NCBI GenBank assembly: GCA_021802085.1
Contig: JAKAAZ010000001.1
Location: 1-50,705 of the forward strand
Length of the DNA: 50,705 nt
DNA from: Acidobacteriota bacterium
Lineage (GTDB): Bacteria > Acidobacteriota > Terriglobia > Terriglobales > Acidobacteriaceae
Direction of reading: 5' to 3'
Of this stretch, positions 16,567-24,522 are shown in pieces. Position numbers and translations under genes: made by a program. The number at the start of each line of letters is the position of its first letter. Positions within the stretch are counted from its first letter, which is position 1. The notes under the pieces are model-generated. The model was not told the origin of the DNA. It saw only the letters and a list, made by a program, of their open reading frames with translations, and ran no database searches.

Positions 16567-17225
16567 GAGTGGATCTGCGGGTTCGCGGCGTGCTGTTCGA
16601 CATGGATGGCGTATTGATGAGTTCCATCGGCTCGGTAGAACGAAGCTGGCAGCGGTATGCCATCTCGCGCGGGCTCGACCCGGAGATGGCCATTCATATG
16701 GCGCACGGCCGGCGAGCCATCGAGACGGTGCGCGCCTTGCGCCCCGACCTGGACGATCAGGATGAGCTTCGAGTGATAGAAGACATGGAAGTGGAAGACA
16801 ACGAAGGCCTGGTTGTCTTGCCGGGCGTGCGGGAGTTGCTGGCTGCGTTGCCGGAAGGCTCCTGGGCTGTGGTTACTTCTGCAACTGAGCGGCTGGCGCG
16901 GAACCGCATGGCGCATGCCGGAATTCCCATTCCCAGGCATTTTGTTACTGCGGAAACGGTCACCCAGGGAAAGCCGCACCCAGAGCCGTACCGGCATGGG
17001 GCAGCGTTGCTGGGTGCCGCGCCTGGGGAATGCCTGGTGGTGGAAGATGCGCCCGCCGGAGTTGCGTCGGGAAAGGCGGCTGGCTGTCCGGTGCTGGCAG
17101 TGCTGAGTACCTACGCTCCGGAGACCCTGATGGCCGCAGACTGGCGGGTTCCCACCTTGACGGGTGTGCAGGCTACCGCGGAGCCGCCGGACCATGTCCT
17201 TTTGCGGTTCGAACCGCGTGGCTGA
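16563..17225 (+). CDS. HAD-superfamily sugar-phosphatase-like hydrolase
   Basis: A 220-residue HAD hydrolase. Motif I is VLFDMDGVLMSS (nucleophile and acid aspartates), motif II is VVTSATERLAR, motif III lysine is in QGKPHPEPY and motif IV is CLVVEDAPAGVASGKAAG. An inserted four-helix cap follows motif I, as in beta-phosphoglucomutase and sugar-phosphatase relatives. It overlaps the mutase gene by 4 bp and so belongs to the mannose operon. Its likely role is hydrolysis of a small sugar or polyol phosphate, but the substrate is unknown. Confidence 0.85.
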   Translation: MRVDLRVRGVLFDMDGVLMSSIGSVERSWQRYAISRGLDPEMAIHMAHGRRAIETVRALRPDLDDQDELRVIEDMEVEDNEGLVVLPGVRELLAALPEGSWAVVTSATERLARNRMAHAGIPIPRHFVTAETVTQGKPHPEPYRHGAALLGAAPGECLVVEDAPAGVASGKAAGCPVLAVLSTYAPETLMAADWRVPTLTGVQATAEPPDHVLLRFEPRG

Positions 17226-17569
17226 CCGTCCGGATTTGGTCTCCGGAACCTGAAAAGTCCTGCCCGAAGTCGGCGCACAGACACGTTGCACCTGCCCTAT
17301 TTTTTCATCGAATGTTCTTTTTGGGTCTTCCGATGGGGAGTATGATGGATACGTCGGAAGTTCTCAATGCCCCTTGAACGTCCGTCGCAGCGAGGCGTTG
17401 AGATTATGATTTCTCGACTGCAACCCGCCATCCGAATCGGCTGCATTGCAGGCGATTCGAACATGAGATTCGAGAATGGCGTTCGCAACACACTGCAATT
17501 TTGGTCAGCCTTTTCTGCCTGCGTAACTTCCAACCAAGGAATAACCAAGGAAAGCTTCGAGGCGACCTT
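17226..17569. other. Intergenic region without recognised gene
   Basis: The 344 bp between the HAD gene and the zinc-ribbon gene hold no convincing coding frame. A 7-bp inverted repeat CTTCCGA (17327-17333) and TCGGAAG (17354-17360) is present. A GAGG ribosome-binding site lies just before the 17570 start codon. A promoter for the downstream gene is expected here, but I could not place it. Confidence 0.5.
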
Positions 17570-17869
17570 ATGAATATGAAATGTGCCAATAAGGATTGCA
17601 CCGCAGAATTGAAGTATCTGCGCGGCGGTCATCTGTTTTTCATGGAACGCCAGTCGAACCTGACGAGTATGGGTGGGTACGATACCCCGCGGATCGAGAA
17701 GCCGGTGACCATGCGGCGGTATTTCTGGTTGTGCGAACGCTGCGCGCAGGTCTATACGATCCGTCGCTGGACGGAGAATGGAATCGAACTGACCGCTCGC
17801 TCCAAGCCGGTTCACGTCGCCACTGCGGTATCCCCGCTCGACTGGAACCTGCCGGGCCTGGTCGGTTAG
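17570..17869 (+). CDS. Small zinc-ribbon protein of unknown function
   Basis: A 99-residue protein with a CANKDC pair near the N-terminus and a CERC pair around residue 57, a likely treble-clef or zinc-ribbon site. The middle (HLFFMERQSN) and the aromatic segment RRYFWLCERCAQVYTIRRW resemble small acidobacterial hypothetical proteins. A frame extends upstream to 17501, but the ATG at 17570 has a GAGG ribosome-binding site 7-8 bp before it and the family-like start MNMKCANKDC. No function can be assigned. It is convergent with the glycosyltransferase gene. Confidence 0.65.
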   Translation: MNMKCANKDCTAELKYLRGGHLFFMERQSNLTSMGGYDTPRIEKPVTMRRYFWLCERCAQVYTIRRWTENGIELTARSKPVHVATAVSPLDWNLPGLVG

Positions 17870-17904
17870 GAAATCTCCGCTTTCAGCGCAACGGATCTTC
17901 CGCA

Positions 17905-18723
17905 TCAATTTTCAGGATTTTTCCAGGTTTCTTCCGAGACTGGCGCTTGCGTCCGTCTCGCCTGCTTGCCAGCGTTCCAGGCTTTCACATATTTCCAGTG
18001 GACGTAGACGGAGTGGTTGAAGTGCAGCACCAGTCCCTCTGGCCCATCGAGAAATCCAAGCCGGAAGATGTAGTTCTTGAGGAACGTGGCGATCGGATTC
18101 AGGAACACATTCCAGGCGAACGCTCCGACGGTGGAACTTGTTTTACCCTTCTCGAAAAGTTCCCGTGTGCTGTGGGAGCTGTACCGATTCATGTGCTCCA
18201 GGTAAAGTTCGAGCTTCGGATACGCATAGTGCAGCAGGTCGTTTTTTAAGGTCCCTTTCGCGCCGGCATACTCGGGAGTTCCATGGGGTTCCGCGCCTGC
18301 CATACGTGCCGTGCCGCGCTTGAACAGACGCAGTTTGCGGTCTGGATAGAAGCCGCCATGGCGAATCCATCGACCTAGAAAAAGATTCAGTCGCGGCTGC
18401 CAGTAGGCTTCATAGCGTGGATTTTCCAGCACCTGCTGGATTTCTTTCGCCAACTCCGGCGGGATCACTTCATCGGCATCCAGCAGATAGATCCAGTCGC
18501 TGGTGCAGGCGTCGATGGCAAGGCTCTTTTGCGCGTTGAACCCGCGAAAATCCCGGTTGAAAGAATGCTTGGCGCCGTAGGAGCGGGCAATCTCCGGAGT
18601 GCGATCGACAGATCCCGAATCGACAATGACAATTTGATCCACCCAGCGAATGCTATCGAGCGTCCGGGGCAGGTTCGCCTCTTCATTGCGGGCGATCATG
18701 GCGACGGAAAGTGTGGCGCGCAT
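17905..18723 (-). CDS. Family 2 glycosyltransferase (WaaE/KdtX-like)
   Basis: A 272-residue GT-A fold glycosyltransferase. The N-terminal strand LSVAMIARNEEANLPRTLDS, then IVIVDSGSVDRT, and the metal-binding motif LLDADEVI are typical of GT2. The C-terminal half (HNHSVYVHWKYVKAW and the HYAYPKLELYLEHMNRYS segment) resembles the WaaE/KdtX group that adds a sugar to lipopolysaccharide core. No signal peptide is seen, so it should work at the inner face of the membrane. Its start overlaps the end of rfbG by 28 bp, so the two are probably co-transcribed. Confidence 0.85.
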   Translation of the reverse strand: MRATLSVAMIARNEEANLPRTLDSIRWVDQIVIVDSGSVDRTPEIARSYGAKHSFNRDFRGFNAQKSLAIDACTSDWIYLLDADEVIPPELAKEIQQVLENPRYEAYWQPRLNLFLGRWIRHGGFYPDRKLRLFKRGTARMAGAEPHGTPEYAGAKGTLKNDLLHYAYPKLELYLEHMNRYSSHSTRELFEKGKTSSTVGAFAWNVFLNPIATFLKNYIFRLGFLDGPEGLVLHFNHSVYVHWKYVKAWNAGKQARRTQAPVSEETWKNPEN

Positions 18724-19883
18724 AGGGATGAGTGTAGAGCATTTTCCTCATCTGAGGCGATCGCGTGTGCCGCGTTAAACTTCGCGGAAAGCGGGAGAGA
18801 GAGAGTCTCCCATTGTGCATTCGCCATCAGGGAGTACGTGGCGATCTGCTGGGCGTATGTTTCCGCGACGTTCCTTCCCGCATAGAAATCGCGGTACCAG
18901 TCCGCCGTCATTTCCAGAGCAGCGGAAAGATCGAGGACCGGGAGCCATGACAATTCCACTGCCGCCTTGGAACAGTCCAGCGTGAGCATCTGGGTCTCTT
19001 GCGGATAATAGCCGCCTTGCAGGTCCCATTTCGCTTCCGCGCCCCATGCCGCGGCAAGTTTCTCGACGATCCACTGGACTGGCCGGACATCGGCGGGATC
19101 GGGCCCAAAGTTCCAAGCGCCGGCATACCGACCGGCATCTTCGTAGAGGCCCTGCGCCAGCAGCATGTAACCGCGCAAGACTTCCAGTACATACTGCCAG
19201 GGGCGCTTTGCCTGTGGATTGCGAAGCATGACGGGCCGGCCAGCCGCAAAGCTCCGCATCATGTCTGGGACCAGCCGGTCTTTCGCCCAGTCGCCGCCGC
19301 CGACCATATTTCCGGCCCTCGCTGAAGCCACGCCGATTGGATGGCCGCCGCCGACGGCAAAAAATGAATCGCGAAAAGAGCGGACGACCATCTCCATGCA
19401 AGCCTTGCTGCTACTGTATGGATCGCTGCCTCCCAGTGGATCGATTTCCCGATAGGCCCAATCCCAGTCTCTATTTTCATAGCACTTGTCTGTCGTCACC
19501 ACGACGACGGCGCGCACCGGCTTGCATTGGCGAACGGCTTCCAGAAGGGTCGCCGTCCCGATGACATTCGCTTTGTAGGTTGCGATGGGGTCCTGAAATG
19601 CCTGCCGTACCAACGGTTGGGCGGCCATGTGGATAACAATTTCAGGCTGGGTAGCGTCCAGCGCTTGATGCAGCTTTTGAAAATCGCAAATATCGCCTTG
19701 AAACGATTGCATGGGGACGGCGAACTTTGCTTCCTGAAACGAAGCCGGCGAGGAGGTGGAGTAGCCAAATACCTCCGACCCCAGAGACTGGAGCCATATC
19801 GACAGCCAGACGCCTTTGAAGCCAGTATGCCCGGTAATGAAAACGCGCTTATCGCGCCAAAATGTATCCGCCAATGCGGCCAT
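18696..19883 (-). CDS. rfbG: CDP-glucose 4,6-dehydratase
   Basis: A 395-residue short-chain dehydrogenase that converts CDP-glucose to CDP-4-keto-6-deoxyglucose. The NAD-binding motif is FITGHTGFKGVWL near residue 15. The catalytic Thr/Tyr/Lys region is VVVTTDKCYENRDW followed by DPYSSSKACMEM, and the RfbG-specific AKRPWQYVLEVLRGYMLLA is present. The frame is open upstream to 19952, but the ATG at 19883 has a GGAAAGG site 9 bp before it and gives the usual length. The usual partners (CDP-glucose synthase RfbF, the RfbH/ColD-type enzymes) are not in this window. Confidence 0.88.
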   Translation of the reverse strand: MAALADTFWRDKRVFITGHTGFKGVWLSIWLQSLGSEVFGYSTSSPASFQEAKFAVPMQSFQGDICDFQKLHQALDATQPEIVIHMAAQPLVRQAFQDPIATYKANVIGTATLLEAVRQCKPVRAVVVVTTDKCYENRDWDWAYREIDPLGGSDPYSSSKACMEMVVRSFRDSFFAVGGGHPIGVASARAGNMVGGGDWAKDRLVPDMMRSFAAGRPVMLRNPQAKRPWQYVLEVLRGYMLLAQGLYEDAGRYAGAWNFGPDPADVRPVQWIVEKLAAAWGAEAKWDLQGGYYPQETQMLTLDCSKAAVELSWLPVLDLSAALEMTADWYRDFYAGRNVAETYAQQIATYSLMANAQWETLSLPLSAKFNAAHAIASDEENALHSSLCAPHFPSP

Positions 19884-20110
19884 GTTGCAATGCCTTTCCA
19901 TCGCCAGATCTGAACCAGCGTGTTGTCCAGCAGTGTATTCCACGAAGATCAAAACATGCGATGTTCATGATCCATTCGATCGCACCGTCGTAACTCTTCG
20001 CGGCGGTAGCAGGGAATGTACCGGTCCATTTATTTTACGATCGTAACGCAGACCGCCAGCAACGAGTCGAACTCGTCATGCGTCTGAAGGACGGCGCGAT
20101 CGCTTACGTG

Positions 20111-20542
20111 TCAGCGTGATTCAAGCGCGCGAATCACCTTGAGCGCGTTCGCCAGCGCGGTCCCTCCAACTTCTTGTTCGAACCCGTGCTGCATCTTGTC
20201 AAACGCTGCAATCACCCGCAGCGCGCACTTCTTGCCAGGCGGTTTCAGCGTCAGCAGATATCCCCGGGCATCGGATGGATCGATCTTCCGTTGCAAGAGG
20301 CTTTTCGCTTCCAGCGAAGAAATGGCATGGCTGATATTCCCGCGCGTGGTGGCGAAGGTCTCGGCGAGATGAGACGGCTTGATTGGGCGTGGCGCTTCGA
20401 AGAAGATGGCCGCGAGAACCAGGCCTTCCATGAACCCGAGGTCATCTGCGGCGAAGGCCTCGGCTGCGACTGCGTCGAAGTGCCGTGCCGCACGTTTCAC
20501 CGTGAACATGGGACTCTCGCGAAGGAAGGCTTCAATACGCAT
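20111..20542 (-). CDS. MarR-family transcriptional regulator
   Basis: A 143-residue winged-helix protein. The DNA-binding region reads KPSHLAETFATTRGNISHAI, followed by the wing KIDPSDARGYLLTLKPPGKK, in MarR style (marked sequence similarity in the DARG wing). Flanking helices would form the dimer interface. I placed the start at the ATG of MRIEAFLRESPMF; a frame open to 20575 would run through an inverted repeat that looks like its operator. It is divergent from the small ORF and TonB receptor genes and may regulate them or itself. The effector is unknown. Confidence 0.8.
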   Translation of the reverse strand: MRIEAFLRESPMFTVKRAARHFDAVAAEAFAADDLGFMEGLVLAAIFFEAPRPIKPSHLAETFATTRGNISHAISSLEAKSLLQRKIDPSDARGYLLTLKPPGKKCALRVIAAFDKMQHGFEQEVGGTALANALKVIRALESR

Positions 20543-20555
20543 AATCTGACAGATA

Positions 20556-20579
20556 TAGTTTACTAAATCAATCATTTAG
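20556..20579. promoter_or_regulatory. Palindromes upstream of the MarR gene, probable operator
   Basis: CTAAAT-N5-ATTTAG spans 20563-20579 as a perfect 6-bp inverted repeat, and TAGT-TT-ACTA (20556-20565) overlaps its left end. The stretch is AT-rich in GC-rich surroundings and lies immediately upstream of the chosen MarR start, between divergent genes. This size and position are usual for MarR dimer sites. Confidence 0.5.
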
Positions 20580-20644
20580 GACAAGACAAAAGTATCGTTG
20601 CATCACTCCCTGGATTCCTCCATGATTGCTCAGAGGTTTCCTTC

Positions 20645-20788
20645 GTGGTCGATTACACCCTGCATCGCCTTCCTTTCTTTGAACTCGTCTACGAATCCGA
20701 TCCTGGTCATCGCGAACGCCAAGAGAGCATGGATATACGGGAGTGCGTCGCGCGGGACCGGACGATGCTGACGGAGATCCGAGTTTGA
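20645..20788 (+). CDS. Small ORF coupled to the TonB receptor gene
   Basis: A 47-codon frame starts at GTG with a GAGG box 8 bp upstream (CAGAGGTTTCCTTC before the GTG). It reads VVDYTLHRLPFFELVYESDP, then is rich in charged residues (GHRERQESMDIRECVARDRT), and ends TGA overlapping the receptor ATG (TGATG). The arrangement suggests a real, translationally coupled peptide or leader. No family is recognised. It may instead be chance; its length is below usual gene-finder limits. Confidence 0.4.
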   Translation: MVDYTLHRLPFFELVYESDPGHRERQESMDIRECVARDRTMLTEIRV

Positions 20789-22647
20789 TGGGCTCACGCT
20801 GCCTTGCCGCAATTCTCGCTGGCGTGAGTACGCTTTGTGCCTTTGCGCAGCAAAGCTCGCAACCGCCCGCCAGCGCGTCCAGCACACCCCATGCTGCCTT
20901 CGCGGCCAGGAAGAAACTGGCGACAGTTCGAACCACGGTTACGGTCCTGGGCGCGCCCGATCCCGTGTCGCTGGGCGAGTCGGCTCGCTCTGTGGTGGTG
21001 ATGGATACACAAGAGCACCCGCTGGCATTCAATACCGTGGAGGATTATTTGCGCACGGACTCCTCGGTGCAAATCAGCCAGCGCGGGGCCGGCGGCTATC
21101 CTGCGGATTTGTCAATTCGGGGAACATCGTTTGAGCAGACGTTGGTTTTGCTTGACGGCTTTCGCGTGAACGATCCGGAAACGGCGCATAACAATCTCGA
21201 TCTGCCGGTACCGCTGGATACCATGACGAACATCGAGGTACTGCACGGGGCAGGTTCGACGTTGTATGGCGCGGATGCACTGGGCGGCGTGGCGGATTTT
21301 CTAACCGCTCGTCCCGCGGCGAGTTCGCTATGGGTTTCCGGCGGCGCCGGCAGCTTTGGAGAAAATCAGCAGTCCTTCGTGGGCAACTATGCCCATCGTA
21401 ACTGGTCGGAGCAGGTGGCCGGGCATCGCGATTTTTCCTCCGGGTTTATGTACGATCGCGATTATCGCAACGAGAACGCCAGCGTGGAATCGTGGATCAC
21501 TTCGCCGGTTGGAACTACGGACATTCTGCTGGGCGGAAGCGATACGCCGTTCGGCGCGAACAATTTCTATGGCAACTATCCGTCGTGGGAACGGACGAAG
21601 GGATGGTTTGCCTCGATCCATCAGGAACTGGGAGCGCAGACGGATGGTGGGTTCGCCTATCGCCGCCACACGGATAACTACGTCCTGTTCCGCAATGACC
21701 CTGCAATCTACGCGAACAACCATATCGATGGCAGCTGGCAGGCGATCCTGCGCCGCAAGACGGTGTGGAACGGCGCCAACGGCCTCTACTATGGACTCGA
21801 CTTCGACGGAGATTCCATCCATAGCAACAACCTGGGCCAGCACGCGCGCAATTGGGGCTCGGGATATGTCGACTTCGATCTTCGGTCGTGGAAGCGGGCC
21901 ACGTTGTCTGTTGGCGCGCGCGAGGAAATCATCAGCGGCGGGTATGACGTCTTCAGTCCGGAAGCAGCGGCGTCCTACTGGATTCGTCCTGCGCTGAAGG
22001 CGCGTGCCTCGGCGGGTTACGGATTTCGCCTGCCTACCTATACGGACCTGTATTACAGCGACCCATCGACTGTGGGCAATTCGAAACTGAAGCCGGAGTC
22101 GGCATGGAGTTATGAAGGCGGATTCGACTGGTATCCACGCAGATCTCTGGCTGTCTCGGTGACGGGATTTTATTCGCCGCAGACCAACTTTATCGACTAC
22201 GTTCGGACTTCTCCGACCGCCAAGTGGCACGCGACGAATTTGAATCTATTCGCGTTTGCCGGAACAGAAGCTTCGATGAGTTGGCAAGTCAACCATAGCC
22301 AGCAGGTCAACCTTTCCTGGACCTGGCTGGATGGAGTGCAAAGCGTCCTGAACGGCTTGCAGTCGGAATATGTATTCAACTACCCGGTCCACAATGCCGT
22401 GTTCAACTGGTATGCCAGTGTTGGACGCTGGGCGATGATCAATACGCGAGTGGGAGTGCAGCAACGATTTCAGCAAACGGCGTATCCAGTATGGGACGTC
22501 TCTGTGGTGCATGAGTATGGACGGTTGCAGCCATTTCTACAGATGACAAACCTCAGCAATACCGGCTACGACGAGATCGTAGGAGTTCCGATGCCGGGCC
22601 GCGCCTTCCTGGGAGGCGTAAGAATCTGGATATTTGGAGCGCATTAG
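20788..22647 (+). CDS. TonB-dependent outer-membrane receptor (BtuB/vitamin-type size)
   Basis: A 619-residue outer-membrane receptor. The start ATG at 20788 opens a signal peptide (GSRCLAAILAGVSTLCAFAQ). A plug domain follows (about residues 60-190, with VQISQRGAGGYPADLSIRG and VLLDGFRVNDPET, then IEVLHGAGSTLYGADALGG). The rest is a 22-strand-type barrel with many aromatic pairs, ending in an aromatic-rich strand near the C-terminus. It lacks the carboxypeptidase-like N-terminal domain of the very long acidobacterial Oar proteins. A size near 620 fits cobalamin, siderophore or metal receptors, but the ligand is unknown. No cobalamin riboswitch was recognised upstream. A MarR gene is divergent. 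Confidence 0.9.
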   Translation: MGSRCLAAILAGVSTLCAFAQQSSQPPASASSTPHAAFAARKKLATVRTTVTVLGAPDPVSLGESARSVVVMDTQEHPLAFNTVEDYLRTDSSVQISQRGAGGYPADLSIRGTSFEQTLVLLDGFRVNDPETAHNNLDLPVPLDTMTNIEVLHGAGSTLYGADALGGVADFLTARPAASSLWVSGGAGSFGENQQSFVGNYAHRNWSEQVAGHRDFSSGFMYDRDYRNENASVESWITSPVGTTDILLGGSDTPFGANNFYGNYPSWERTKGWFASIHQELGAQTDGGFAYRRHTDNYVLFRNDPAIYANNHIDGSWQAILRRKTVWNGANGLYYGLDFDGDSIHSNNLGQHARNWGSGYVDFDLRSWKRATLSVGAREEIISGGYDVFSPEAAASYWIRPALKARASAGYGFRLPTYTDLYYSDPSTVGNSKLKPESAWSYEGGFDWYPRRSLAVSVTGFYSPQTNFIDYVRTSPTAKWHATNLNLFAFAGTEASMSWQVNHSQQVNLSWTWLDGVQSVLNGLQSEYVFNYPVHNAVFNWYASVGRWAMINTRVGVQQRFQQTAYPVWDVSVVHEYGRLQPFLQMTNLSNTGYDEIVGVPMPGRAFLGGVRIWIFGAH

Positions 22648-22772
22648 CGGCGCCGATTCCTCCATGGAAATGCCGGGCGCCTGGCTGAACTTGGACGGAT
22701 TGCGTAGCGATCGATTTCTGTGGTGAAGCCCTCAAAGTGTAAGAATGGATGGACTGGATGAAAAAATAATTC

Positions 22773-23870
22773 TTGGGTGGAACCTTGAAGAAGAAAGCAT
22801 TGATCTCTGGAATAACCGGGCAGGACGGGGCCTATCTGGCCGAATTTCTGTTGAAAAAGGGCTACGAAGTCCACGGCATCAAGCGGCGCACATCGTTGTT
22901 CAATACCGATCGCATCGATCATCTGTACGAAGATCCGCACGTGCAGCAGCGGAATTTCATCCTGCATTATGGCGATCTTACGGATTCTTCGAGCCTGGTT
23001 CATATTGTGCAGAAAGTGCAGCCGGATGAGGTCTATAACCTGGGCGCGCAGAGCCATGTGGCGGTTTCCTTTGAGCAGCCGGAATACACCGCCGAGGTCG
23101 ATGCGATGGGTACCCTCCGGCTCCTCGAAGCCATCCGCATCCTGGGATTGGAGCAGAAGACACGCTTCTACCAGGCATCGACTTCGGAACTCTACGGGCT
23201 GGTGCAACAGATTCCGCAAACGGAGAAGACGCCCTTTTATCCGCGCTCTCCCTACGCGGTCGCCAAGCTCTATGCCTACTGGATCACGGTCAACTATCGC
23301 GAGTCCTACGGCATGTATGCCTGCAACGGAATCCTGTTCAACCATGAGTCGCCGACCCGGGGCGAGACTTTTGTCACGCGCAAAATAACGCGCGCTCTGG
23401 CTCGCATCAAAGTCGGCCTGCAGGATTGCCTGTATCTCGGCAACATGAACGCGCTTCGAGACTGGGGCCATGCGCGGGACTACGTAGAGGTGCAGTGGTT
23501 GATCCTGCAGCAGGAAAAGCCGGAGGATTTTGTCATCGCCACCGGCGAGCAACACAGCGTGCGAGAGTTCGTGTCGATTGCCGCTGCGGAGCTGGGATGG
23601 GATCTCGCTTGGACCGGCAGCGGCATCGATGAAAAAGCGCTGGATGATTCGGGCCAGGTGATTGTCGCCGTGGACCCGCACTATTTTCGTCCATCCGAAG
23701 TGGAAACGCTGTTGGGCGACGCCACCCACGCCCAGAATCGCCTGGGCTGGAAGCCGCGTGTCCAGTTTGAGGAGCTAGTCCGGGAAATGGTGCAGTCGGA
23801 TCTAGAGGAAGCGAAACGCGATGCGCTGGTGCGCGAGCATGGATTCCGCTCGTATGAGCGCAAGGAATAA
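22773..23870 (+). CDS. gmd: GDP-mannose 4,6-dehydratase
   Basis: A 365-residue short-chain dehydrogenase turning GDP-mannose into GDP-4-keto-6-deoxymannose, the branch to GDP-fucose, GDP-rhamnose or perosamine. The NADP motif is SGITGQDGAYLAEFLL, and the catalytic Ser/Tyr/Lys set is in QASTSELYG and SPYAVAKLYAYW. GILFNHESPTRGETFVTRKI is diagnostic of Gmd. An in-frame stop lies at 22767, so translation must begin at TTG 22773 or TTG 22785 (MKKKALISG); the second follows GGTGG closely. It can use the GDP-mannose made by the cluster at 12.9-16.6 kb. No Fcl/Rmd reductase is adjacent. Confidence 0.95.
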   Translation: MGGTLKKKALISGITGQDGAYLAEFLLKKGYEVHGIKRRTSLFNTDRIDHLYEDPHVQQRNFILHYGDLTDSSSLVHIVQKVQPDEVYNLGAQSHVAVSFEQPEYTAEVDAMGTLRLLEAIRILGLEQKTRFYQASTSELYGLVQQIPQTEKTPFYPRSPYAVAKLYAYWITVNYRESYGMYACNGILFNHESPTRGETFVTRKITRALARIKVGLQDCLYLGNMNALRDWGHARDYVEVQWLILQQEKPEDFVIATGEQHSVREFVSIAAAELGWDLAWTGSGIDEKALDDSGQVIVAVDPHYFRPSEVETLLGDATHAQNRLGWKPRVQFEELVREMVQSDLEEAKRDALVREHGFRSYERKE

Positions 23871-24188
23871 ATCCCAAATCTTTCCACGTGTGCACTTTTG
23901 CTCAGACTTAAGAGCGGGTACCTGTCACTCTTGAATCGGCTGGGTGTGCCTGGACGGCAGGGGCGGCGGGTTCTACGGCCTCCATGCTTCAGGTTGCCGC
24001 AGGTAATTTCTTCAACGATTTCCAGCGACGCGACCCCATTCATCCAATCTGCGTTCTTATTTCCGTGTGTCGCTGCGGAACGGACGCAGAAAACGTTTCC
24101 ATCTGCGGGGCCTCGATGCGGAGGTCAGGTCCACACCTCATTCGCGCAGGAGAGGTGTTGGTCGGAGAGAAGAGAAAGGTCGAAAGTC
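23871..24188. other. Intergenic region without recognised gene
   Basis: The 318 bp between gmd and the small membrane protein hold no convincing coding frame, terminator or known RNA. A purine-rich ribosome-binding stretch (GAAAGG) precedes the ATG at 24189. One frame stays open through the region but lacks protein-like composition. Confidence 0.5.
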
Positions 24189-24383
24189 ATGCCGCTAATA
24201 CAGCTTCTGGAAGTCCTGATCGTGGTGGGCGTTCTCCTGTGGTTGGTCAATCGCTTCATTCCAATGCAGTCAACCATCAAGTCAATATTGAATGGCATTG
24301 TGATCATTGCTGTCGTTTTGTGGCTTCTGAATGTCTTCGGGCTGTTTCACTCCCTTTCCAGTATCCATGTCGGAAAAGGATGA
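24189..24383 (+). CDS. Small two-helix membrane protein, Thivi_2564 family
   Basis: A 64-residue protein with two hydrophobic helices, LLEVLIVVGVLLWLV and ILNGIVIIAVVLWLLNVFGL, separated by the family signature NRFIPMQSTIKSI. It matches the small inner-membrane family named Thivi_2564, whose role is unknown. The frame extends far upstream, but the ATG at 24189 follows a GAAAGG site by 9 bp and begins the recognisable family sequence (MPLIQLLEVLIVVG). Confidence 0.8.
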   Translation: MPLIQLLEVLIVVGVLLWLVNRFIPMQSTIKSILNGIVIIAVVLWLLNVFGLFHSLSSIHVGKG

Positions 24384-24522
24384 GGTGCGGGGATACCCAC
24401 GCCAGCTCGGATTTTCCGTCGCGATGACAGCGCTTGGGGGCAGGCTCCGTTATTGGAAGTTCCTGCTGGCTGCGGCCACCCGCTATCGCTAGAGTGGCGG
24501 GGCTGGATCGGCGAAATCGTGA

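Noticed and set aside
19990..20119. A plus-strand frame reading FYDRNADRQQRVELVMRLKD, then GAIAYVSA, before a stop, upstream of rfbG
   Set aside because: It is about 40 codons after an in-frame stop, has no start or ribosome-binding site and no recognisable family. It may be a gene tail remnant, but the evidence is too thin to annotate.
20590..20787. Possible cobalamin riboswitch in front of the TonB receptor
   Set aside because: No B12-box or GCCACTG-type core is present, and the space is filled by a small ORF.
23898..24188. 97-codon upstream extension of the Thivi_2564 membrane protein
   Set aside because: The extension has arginine/cysteine-rich, non-protein-like composition, and the ATG at 24189 has a good ribosome-binding site and begins the family sequence.
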